A stretch of 10,481 bases of DNA from Actinomycetota bacterium. Lineage in GTDB: Bacteria; Actinomycetota; Thermoleophilia; Gaiellales; Gaiellaceae. The notes beneath the pieces were generated by a model. It was not told where the DNA came from, did not search any database, and was given only the letters and a program-made list of their open reading frames with translations. The translations under genes were made by a program, and so were the position numbers. The stretch spans positions 1 through 10,481 of the forward strand of contig PLDP01000160.1 of the NCBI GenBank assembly GCA_003136795.1, given 5' to 3'. This document shows, in pieces, positions 1-7,800 of the stretch (the stretch's first letter is position 1; each line of letters starts with the position of its first letter).

Positions 1-205
1 GCAGAACGCGCGCAAGCTCGCGCGGCGTGTAGACGCGTTCGCCGACCTGCCCGAAGAAGTCGCTGAGGCTGGCACGCATCGGCTTCGTCAACGGCAGCCC
101 GGCGGGGCCGATGAGCACGAGCCGTTCGATCCGCTCGGGCTGTTGGAGCGCGACCGTGACCGCGAGCGCCGCGCCCATCGAGTGGCTGGCGAGTGTCACA
201 AACAT
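1..205 (-). pseudogene. alpha/beta-hydrolase fragment, N-terminus missing, runs off left edge
   Basis: Reading the minus strand from an ATG at 203-205 gives MFVTLASHSMGAALAV, then a helix ending QQPERIERLVLIGPAGLPL, and an open frame to the left edge. SHSMG matches the alpha/beta-hydrolase nucleophile elbow (usually GHSMGG), with Ser9 of this fragment as nucleophile. The following helix and the PERIERLVLIGPAG strand are typical of the fold. Family members have roughly 70-110 residues before the elbow, including the oxyanion-hole HG motif. Here an in-frame TGA lies only four codons upstream of the ATG, so that part is absent. The first elbow glycine is replaced by Ser. I infer a 5'-truncated remnant; the substrate cannot be told. 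The acid and His of the triad would lie outside the window. Its neighbour, the serine hydrolase at 315, is divergent. Confidence 0.75.
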
Positions 206-218
206 GACCCACGGTCAT
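204..218. repeat. short inverted repeat between the divergent hydrolases
   Basis: ATGACC and GGTCAT are perfect 6-bp inverted arms separated by CAC. The repeat lies at the truncated end of the alpha/beta-hydrolase fragment and about 100 bases upstream of the serine hydrolase start. It could be a small operator, but arms this short are expected by chance fairly often. The rest of 219-314 shows no recognisable promoter, RNA or gene. Confidence 0.3.
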
Positions 219-314
219 CATGGACGTGTCTTTAGTCGCCGTCTTGCGAGTGCGTCACCGCTGGCTGCCACTACCAACGATGGGCGGCGCTGCCAGACCT
301 AGACTCCGCGCAAG

Positions 315-1379
315 ATGTCACGTTCGAGCGTCGACGCCTCGGTTCGGGACGCTGGCTACGCACCCGAGACACCGCTTGCTGGGGGGATCAGCAATGTGAG
401 AGGTGGGCACACGTTCTATGCCCAGGGCTCGTTCGACCATGAGAGCGTTGCCTACGGCGCGTCCGTTGGAAAGCAGTTCACCGGGGCATGTGCTGCGATG
501 CTCGCGCGCGATCGCATCCTCGATGTCGACTCGCCGATCGGCGAGTGGCTGCCCGAGCTTCCGGCTTGGAGCATGAGAGTCCGGGTGCGACACCTGATTC
601 ATCACACCGCTGGGCTGCCGGACGTGTGGCCACACATGCAGCAACTCCGCGAATCGAGCTGGACATCAACTGGCGTCCTTGCGGCGCTTGCAGAGACTCC
701 TGACCTCGACTGCGAGCCTGGCAGTTCCTACGCCTACTCGAACGTTGGCTACATCTGCCTCGCGTTCATCATCGAGCGCATCAATGGAGTGCCGTTCACG
801 GAGTTCGTTCGGACGCGCATCTTCGAGGCGCTGGGGATGCCGAGAACTACGCTCTGGTCGGGCCCAGCGCCGAGCCCTCCGGCCGCGCGGCTACCACCCG
901 ACCCGGACCAGCCAGCGGCGCTCTCGCTCGGCGATGGCGGAATCTGGACGACGGTAAGCGATCTGCTTCGTTGGAACGATGCGCTCCTTGCCGACGAACT
1001 GGGCGTGAGCGCCCGTATGCACACGCCCGGCGCCCTTGACGACGGAACGTCACTCGACTACGCGTGGGGTGTTCGGGTCTTCAAAGAATCGGGTCAGACA
1101 GTGCAGAGCCACGGCGGTGACTGGGGTAACAGGGCTGGAGGTCGCGGTTTTAGATCCCGCGGCTCTCAGGCGGTTGGGGGAAGACGGGCTCCAAGCTCCT
1201 TGAACCACTCCACGCGGTCGGTCTTACCTTCAAGCCTCGAGGCGTCGCGGTTCGATCCACTCGCACTCGGCAGAACGAACACTCCCGCGTCGCCCACCGA
1301 CCACGCCTGCTCGCCAAGCGACACGTCCCCGCCCCTACCGAGGGCCCGCGACACCGCCTTCGCTGCCTCCTTTCCATGA
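315..1379 (+). pseudogene. class-C beta-lactamase/PBP-like serine hydrolase, C-terminus replaced
   Basis: The 354-residue product belongs to the serine beta-lactamase-like / D-alanyl-D-alanine carboxypeptidase superfamily (COG1680 type). All three catalytic motifs are visible: SVGK at 50-53 (nucleophile Ser50, base Lys53), YSN at 141-143, and HGG at 266-268. Conserved family stretches include RVRHLIHHTAGLPD near 90-103, ERINGVPFTEF near 154-164, LGDGGIWTTVSDLLRWNDALL near 205-225 and DYAWGVRV near 248-255. No signal peptide is seen, so it is probably cytoplasmic. The start is the only ATG after an in-frame TAG at 300-302; no good ribosome-binding site precedes it. After HGGDWG (residue 271, about position 1127) family similarity stops. 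The last 83 residues are low-quality sequence, most of it antisense to the DNA glycosylase at 1166-1699. The last beta-strands and C-terminal helix of the fold are therefore missing, and activity is doubtful. The true homologous part ends near 1127. Confidence 0.8.
1141..1163. terminator. GC-rich stem-loop just past the glycosylase stop (terminator-like or tRNA T-arm-like)
   Basis: CGCGG (1143-1147) pairs with CCGCG (1157-1161) around a 9-base loop. A G-T pair and a further G-C pair extend the stem outward to 1141/1163. On the minus strand it begins only two bases after the glycosylase TGA (1166-1168), a natural place for a terminator, but there is no T-tract after it. Read on the plus strand it vaguely resembles the T-arm and acceptor end of a tRNA. 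No anticodon arm is present, so it is not an intact tRNA. It sits at the point where the serine hydrolase loses its homology. Confidence 0.35.
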
Positions 1380-1699
1380 AACGCGAGCCAGTTCGGCTGG
1401 TAACGCTCGATCTTCACAACAAAAGCTTCGACGTCGTAGTGACGCCGTAACCCGAGATCGCTGCTCGCGGCCACCTTCTTCGCCAGATCCGTCAGCCCTA
1501 CACCGAACTCAAGAACGCGGCCGTCCATCGAAGGGAAGAGTGGCTCCGAGGTGATCCCCGACCGGTAGAGGTATGTCCAGAAGAGGTTGCCCGTTCCGGC
1601 GTAATAGTGGCCGAGCGACGCCGACGTCTTCCCAGCCGCCGTCCCACAGATGATGACCCGAAGGTTCAGGGCGAGGTAGTCGGGGAGTTTTGAAGCCAC
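1166..1699 (-). CDS. Mug/TDG-family mismatch-specific DNA glycosylase
   Basis: The 177-residue product fits the uracil-DNA glycosylase superfamily, Mug/TDG branch (COG3663), and is close in length to E. coli Mug (168). Members excise uracil or thymine from G:U/G:T mismatches in base excision repair, in the cytoplasm. Visible motifs are RVIICGTAAG at 14-23 (motif 1, equivalent to Mug VVFCGINPG), GHYYAGTGNLFW at 30-41, GVGLTDLAKK at 66-75, YQPNWLAFHGKEAA at 100-113, and FVLPSASGSNRD at 141-152 (motif 2, equivalent to Mug WVLPNPSGLSR). The motif-1 Asn that positions the catalytic water in E. coli Mug is Ala here, so catalysis may differ. The start is GTG at 1697-1699, the only one between an in-frame TAA (1712-1714) and the conserved core; no strong ribosome-binding site is seen. 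The 3' end overlaps the serine hydrolase remnant in antisense. A further N-terminal segment in another frame is described at 1688-1841. Confidence 0.8.
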   Translation of the reverse strand: MASKLPDYLALNLRVIICGTAAGKTSASLGHYYAGTGNLFWTYLYRSGITSEPLFPSMDGRVLEFGVGLTDLAKKVAASSDLGLRRHYDVEAFVVKIERYQPNWLAFHGKEAAKAVSRALGRGGDVSLGEQAWSVGDAGVFVLPSASGSNRDASRLEGKTDRVEWFKELGARLPPTA

Positions 1700-1841
1700 G
1701 CTCTTCGAGGGTTACGACTTGCGGCTCGACGGTGGCCGCAACGCAGACTGTCTCAGATGCCTGGCCGTCGACCGAGTACTGGCCAGATTTCGTGACTTCG
1801 CGGCGAGGCGGCGTGATGGCGACGTCGAGATCGCCGTCCAC
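1688..1841 (-). other. possible frame-shifted N-terminal extension of the DNA glycosylase
   Basis: From a GTG at 1839-1841 the minus strand reads about 51 protein-like residues: VDGDLDVAITPPRRE, then VTKSGQYSVDGQ and VEPQVVTLEERGFK. They reach an AAAA run (1688-1691 on the plus strand, TTTT). Removing one A would join GFK directly to LPDYLALNLRVIICG of the glycosylase, giving a continuous product of about 224 residues. Without the correction this frame degrades into Pro/Arg-rich text. The GTG lies 25 bases after the giant gene's stop codon, so translational coupling is conceivable. No ribosome-binding site is visible. It may be a true frameshift, a sequencing or assembly error, or chance. I do not recognise the extension as a named domain. 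Confidence 0.45.
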
Positions 1842-1866
1842 CCGCGCGCAGGAGTTCGCCGACTCG

Positions 1867-4800
1867 TCAGCCGTTCGCGTTGCAGGTGTTCTGGCCGCGC
1901 GCCGTGTTGCCGCTGCCTGCGATCGCCGGGTGGTCGCTCTGGAGCAGGCAGTTGCCGCCGGCGCTGTTCGCGCTCAGGACGCCGCCGCCGGTGTTGGACT
2001 GCACGATCACGTTTCCGTGCGCCGTGTTGCCCCCGACACGCACGCTCGCGCCGTTGCTCTGCACCTGGAGATTCCCGCCGATCGTGAGCCCGTTCCCTCC
2101 CGCGCACGCACCGAGTTTGCCGACGTCGACCGGCGCCCCGGCTCCGTTGGACTGGACGATCACGTTGCCACCGACGGCTGCGTTGCACAGTGCGTCGTCG
2201 CCGCCGGCCGGCGCGGACGTCATGCTCTGCACCTGCAGGTTGCCACCGACGCTGCCGCCGTTCACGACGATCCACGCGCCGCCGGTCGCCTGCAGGTTGC
2301 CGCCGATCGCCGCGCCCTGGTCGCTGAGCGCACCACTCACCTGCAGGTTGCCGTTCACGCGCGTGCCCGGGATGAGTGTGCACACCGCGCCCGCCGGGAC
2401 CGTGACGTTCCCTCCGCCGTTGCCCCCGTAGTAGCCGTTGCAGGTCGCGTTCTTCGAGCCGAGCGGCGTTGCGACGACGTACGAGACGGAGACCGGCGCG
2501 GCGGCGTTGCCGGCCTTGTCAGTCGCGCCGGCACAGGTCGCGGTGACGATGCCGGTCGGCCCCCCGTGGATCGTCAGGCTCGCCGGCGTCGCGACACCCG
2601 AGAGCGCATCCGTGGTGTGGCAGCCCGCCGCGGGCACCGAGCCGAGCAGGTAGTCGGCGCCCGACGCGACGCCGGTCACGGTCACGACCGGCGGCGTCGT
2701 GTCGTGGTTGCAGTCGAGCGTGAGGACGAGCCCCGTCACCGGCGGCGGCACGGTGAGCACCCCGGTCTGCGCGGGAGTGCAGCCGGGCGCGGTCGCCTCG
2801 ACCTCGTAGAAGCCGGCGACGACGTCCCAGCCGAAGGTGCCGTCGGCCGCGGTCGTGTCCGAGTTGCGGCGGTTCTCCGGCGACATGAGCGGGCTGCCGT
2901 TCGGCACCGCGGTGAACGGGCCGTTCGCGCTCGGCGCCGTCAGCAGGGTCACGGTCGCACCGGCGACCGGCTTGCCGTTCTGGTCGACGACGACGCCGCT
3001 CGGGTCCGAGTAGACGATGTCGAAGCTGATCGTCTGCGTGTTCGTCCCGCACGCGATCGAGATCGTCACGGTGGCCGGCCCGTTCTCGTCGCCGGGCGGG
3101 GGCGCGATTCCCCCGGCGAGGTAGGCGCCGGAGCCGGGCGGGCTCTCTGTCATCGATCCCGAGGCGAGCGTGACCGAGCCCCGGGTGACCGTGTAGCTCG
3201 CGCTGCCGTTCGCGCAGCCCGTCGCGGTCAGTGTCGCCGGGTTGTGGACGGATACGACCGGAATGCCGTCGCTCGTCGTCCCGCGCTCGGTGATCGAGAC
3301 GCCGGCCGGCGGCGGCACCGGCGCGACGAGCGTCACCGTGCGGCTCGCCGTTCCGCCGGGGACGAGGTCGAACGGCCCGTCGTAGCCGACGCCGACGGCG
3401 GTGCTCGCAACGAGCGTGAAGTGGAGCAGACCCGTGCCCGCCGGTGTCGCGCCCGTGATCGTCGCGTTGCCGCTCAAATCGGTCGTCGCGCTGCGGCAGC
3501 CGAACGCGCCGTTGGCACACGCCGTGACGAAGGCTCCCGCCGCCGGGCCGCCCCCGCCGGGTGCGACGACCGCCACGTTCACGGTCGACGAGGTCGGCGG
3601 CGTCGAGGGCTCGGCGAGCGAGTCGAGCGAGACCATCGTGTACACGCCCTGCTCGCGCTGCCAATCGACGATCTGCCCGGCGGAGAAGCTCAACGTGCCG
3701 CCGAGGCCCGCGTCCTCGATCGTCGTCGAGCTGGCGAGCACGTCCGGCAGCGCCGGCCCGGCGCTCGCGACCGCCGTGATGTCGACGTGCGGCTTGTAGG
3801 TGCCGCCGACCGGGACGTCGATCGGCACGGTGAACGTGTACGTCTGCCCGGGGGTGGCGAGGTTCGTCGACCAGTCGAAGTCGCCGGCGCTCGTGGACTC
3901 GTTGAAGCACGGGGGACACGGCGGCCCGTTGCCGGTGTCGTGCTGGAAGATGTCGCCGCTCGGCAGCGTGACGTTCGCCGCGTCGACCGTTCCCCAGTAG
4001 TCGCCGTTCTCGTCTGCCGCGCCCACGTGCACCTCGAAGTACGAGTCGGCCTGCGTCGGCGTGACGGAGACGGTGACGTCCAAGACGCCGCCACCGGCGG
4101 GCACGGTCCAGTCGCTCGGCGTCGCAGACCGTGAGACGTCGACGGTCGGTGTCACGCTCGTGCTGACGCTCGCCGGCGGCGAGTTCGGCGGCTCGAGCCC
4201 GGGCAGGTTGAAGCAGTCGCCCTGGCTCAGGCTCGAAGGCCCAGCCTGGAGCGGGTAGGCGGGCGCCGGGTCGAGGTCGTGCCGCGCGTCCGGCAGCGTG
4301 ATTTCGACCCCCGGCACGGTGCCGAAGAAGCCGGACTGTCCTCCGAAGTTGCAGACGCCGCCGCTCCAGCTCTCCTGACCTGCGAGCGCGTCCGTGGCGG
4401 CGAAGGAGTCGACCGACGGGTCGCCCGGGCTCGCCGAGAGGTTGGTGTTGATGCTGGCGTGCAGCTGCGGCGGGCCTTGCGCCTGGAAGTCGACGCCGAA
4501 GTTCTTGAAGATCTGCCCGCTCCAGCTCACGGTCGCGCCGCCGGCCGCCGAAGCGGTGAAGTTCCCGCCGAGGTCGGCGTCGTGGACTGTGGCGGAGGAG
4601 CCCGTGATCTGCAACTGGTTGCCCAGGTAGCCGGTGCCGATGCTCACGTTCGGCTTGAAGCTCGCGCCGGGCAGCCCGTTGAGGTCGATCGGCACCGTCA
4701 GCGTGTAGGTCTTGCCGACGACCGCGCCGAAGATGTTCCACTCGAAGGAGCCGGGCGGGCCGTAGTTGTTCTGAACTTTCTCGCCGTCGCCGAGCGCCGG

Positions 4801-7800
4801 CAGCACGGCATCGGCCGCGTCGATCGTCGCGCCGTTCGCGGGAGCGCCCTGGTTCTGCGGCAGGACCTGGATGTCGATGTTGGCGTTGCCGCCTCCGTAC
4901 GCCGCGTCGCGGAGCGTCACCGAGACGGTCTCGGTCAGCACCGATCCGTCCGGGCTTAGCACGCCCGAGCGCGACGCGTCGAAGCCGGGGTGCGCACCGG
5001 GGGTGATGAGGTTCGGTGCGTTCCCCTGGCAGCAGAACGCGTTCAGGTCGAGCTCCTGGCCGTTCTGCAGGTCACCGGGCGCGGTCACCGTGAGCGGGAA
5101 GCCGCCGGTATAGGGCGGGGTCAGCGCCGCGGTCTCGCCGTCGAGCGAGATCGTCGGCGCGGGAAGTGGCCCCTGGTCGAAGTTGTGCACCGACGCCGAG
5201 ACGCTCTCGTTGCCGGTCGCGGTGGTCGCCGTGGTGACCGAGTCGGCGGTCTGCGACTGCAGCTGGAAGAAGGTGTTCTCGTTCACGTTCAGCTGCGCCT
5301 GCGGGAGCGGCGGCAGGATCGTGAGCGTGAACGGCGCGTACGAGCCCGATCCGTCGGTCGCGAGGAAGGCAAGCGTGTAGACGCCGGGCGTCACGTCCGG
5401 GCACGTCTGGACCGTGACGGTCTGGCTTGCGCCCGCCGTCAGCTGGTTCTGCTGAACGAACATGCAGTCCGGCGGGTGCGAGAAGCTGCCGTCGGCGTTC
5501 ACCTGCTGCAGGTAGACGCCTGTGCTGCCGCTCCAGCCGGGGTTCGTCAGCGTCAGCTGCGTCTGCGCGCTCTGTCCCGCGTGGACGCTCGCCGAGCTCG
5601 GGCTCGCGGAGAGGACGTAGGGGTTCTGCGACGTGAAGTTGACGCCGACGTTGTGGTAACGAACGCTGTTCCAGCCGATCGTCTGGCCGCCGCCCGCGGC
5701 GAAGGTGAAGGTGCCGCCGAGGTCGGGGTCGTGAATCGTCGTCGACGCGCCGACCGTCTCGATGTTCGCGCTCGGGTAGCCGACGTTGATGAAGACCTGC
5801 GGCTTGTAGCCGGCGGCCGACAGACCGTTCAGCTCGAGCGGGACGGTCAGCGTGTAGGTCTTTCCGACCACCACGTTCGAGATGGTCCAGTCGAAGCCGT
5901 TCGGATGGGAGTTCTGGTTCAACTGCTCGCCGTCACCGAGCGCCGGCAGGATCGCGTCCGCGGCGTCGACCGTGACGAGGCTCTGCGCGTTACCGCCGCC
6001 CGGGTTGAGACTGAAATTGATGCTGCCGCCCGCGTAGGCGAGGTTGCGCACGGTGACGGAGGCCGTCTCGGCGAGGACGGTGCCGTCGGCGCTCAAGGTC
6101 CCGGAGCGCGACGCGTCGAACCCCGTCTGGAAGAGGCTCAGCTGCTGCTGCGGAACGTTGTTCGACCCGGGCCCGGGCTGGAAGGCGTTGAGGTCGAGCT
6201 CCTGGCCCTGCTGCAGGTCGCCCGGCGCCGTCACCGTGATCGGGAAGCCGCCGGTGTAGGCCGGCGTCAGCGCCGCCGTCTCGCCGTCGAGCGAGATCGA
6301 CGGCGCCGGAACGGGGGCCTGGTCGGAGTAGTTGTGCACGGACGCCTGCCAGAACCCCTGCGCCGACTCGAACTGCATCGCGCCGACCGAGTCGGGCCCA
6401 CCGACCGGGCGGTTGACGTTCGTCGAGTAGTTGACCTGCGCGTTCGCCTGCGGCGGCGAGGCGCCCGCGAAGTCGACGTCGAAGAAGGTCCCGTCGTCCG
6501 TCTGCCAGTCGACCTGAGCGCCGCCGGCGGCGGCGAACTCGATGTTGCCGCCGAGGTTCGGATCGGCGACCGTCACCGAGTTCCCGGTCACGTTGGAGCC
6601 GGAACCGGGCGAATGGATGCTCACCGTGACGTGCGGCTTGTACGACGCGGCCGGGAGCCCGTTCAGCTCGATCGGGATCGTGAGCGTGTAGGTCTTGCCG
6701 ACGACCGTGCAACCGGCCTCCCAGTAGTATTCGGCCGGACTCGAGTTGCCCCCGAACGGGCACTCGCCCTGGCTCGTGTCGGGCGGCGTTGCGTGCGCGG
6801 TGTCGAGCACCGCCGGGCTCGGCCCGCCGTTCGGCGAGGCCTGGACGTCGAAGTGGATGTCGGCGCCGGCGAGCGAGGGCTCCAGGGTCACGGACACCGA
6901 CTCGGTGAGGACGCTCCCGTCCGGGCTGACCGTGGAGGAGCGACTGATGTCCGCGCCCGTCCGCACGTTCGTCAGGCTCTCGCCGTAGGTGCCCGGGCCA
7001 GAGTCGGAGAAGGTGTTCAGCCGCAGCTCCTGACCGGGCTGCAAGTCGCCCGAGTTCGTGACGCTCACCGGGAAGCCGCCGAGGTACGGGGGTGAGAAGG
7101 CCGTCGTCGCGCCGTGGACGGAGATCGACGGCTGCGGGACCGGGTCGGAGCCGTTGGCGTCGAGGCGGATCTCGTACCAGCCGCGCGCGCTCGACGGCGT
7201 CGTCCCGGCGAGGGAATCGACGTTCGCGCCGAGCTGGATGTGCTCGTGGTGGAAGACGGTCGCCTGCGCCGTCGGGATGTGCGGGAAGTCGGCGCTGAAC
7301 TCTGAGGTGTTGCCAAGCGCGTCGGTTGCTGTGGCGCTGAGGACATCGCCGGCGAAGCTCGCCGGCGCGTTGATCGTGAACGCGCCGGAGGCGTCCGGCG
7401 ACGCACTGCCGAGGTAGGCCTCCCCTTGCCCGTAATGGGACGGATCCGCCCCCGATGGGTCCGCGAAGAGCTCGACCGTCGCCGTCTGCGGGCTCGCTCC
7501 CGGCAGCGTTCCGTGCACGACCAGCTGACCGGACGCAACGCTCGCCGAGGTGACGATCGGGAAGTCCTGGAAGTCGTTCGGACCGGTGTGCCCGCAGCAA
7601 TCGTTTCGTGTGACCCCGTCACCGCCGAGGTCGATCCCGAGCTGGGCGTTCGCGTAGATGCTGTTCTGGCTGACGGTGTTGTCCACGACGCCGTTGCCGG
7701 CGATGTGGACGCCGGCCCCACCGTTGCCGGCGATCGTGTTGTGTTCGATCGTCGTCCCCGAGGCCGGCGCGACGTAGTCGCCGACGTGGACACCGTGGCT

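Noticed and set aside
111..302. Plus-strand 63-residue open frame
   Set aside because: It is antisense to the alpha/beta-hydrolase fragment, whose minus-strand reading shows a recognisable nucleophile elbow.
1105..1166. A complete tRNA bounded by AGAGCC and GGCTCT
   Set aside because: The span is only 62 bases, no D-arm or anticodon arm can be drawn, and the 5' arm lies in the conserved hydrolase HGG coding region.
1870..2460. Regular repeats near the 3' end of the giant gene as a CRISPR array
   Set aside because: The recurring CTGCAGGTTGCC units are degenerate, spacing varies, and they translate in frame into the GGNxxVQ solenoid.
2519..4741. Minus-strand 740-residue open frame in another frame of the giant gene
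   Set aside because: Arginine-rich shadow of the confirmed reading frame; it has no signal, motif or start context of its own.
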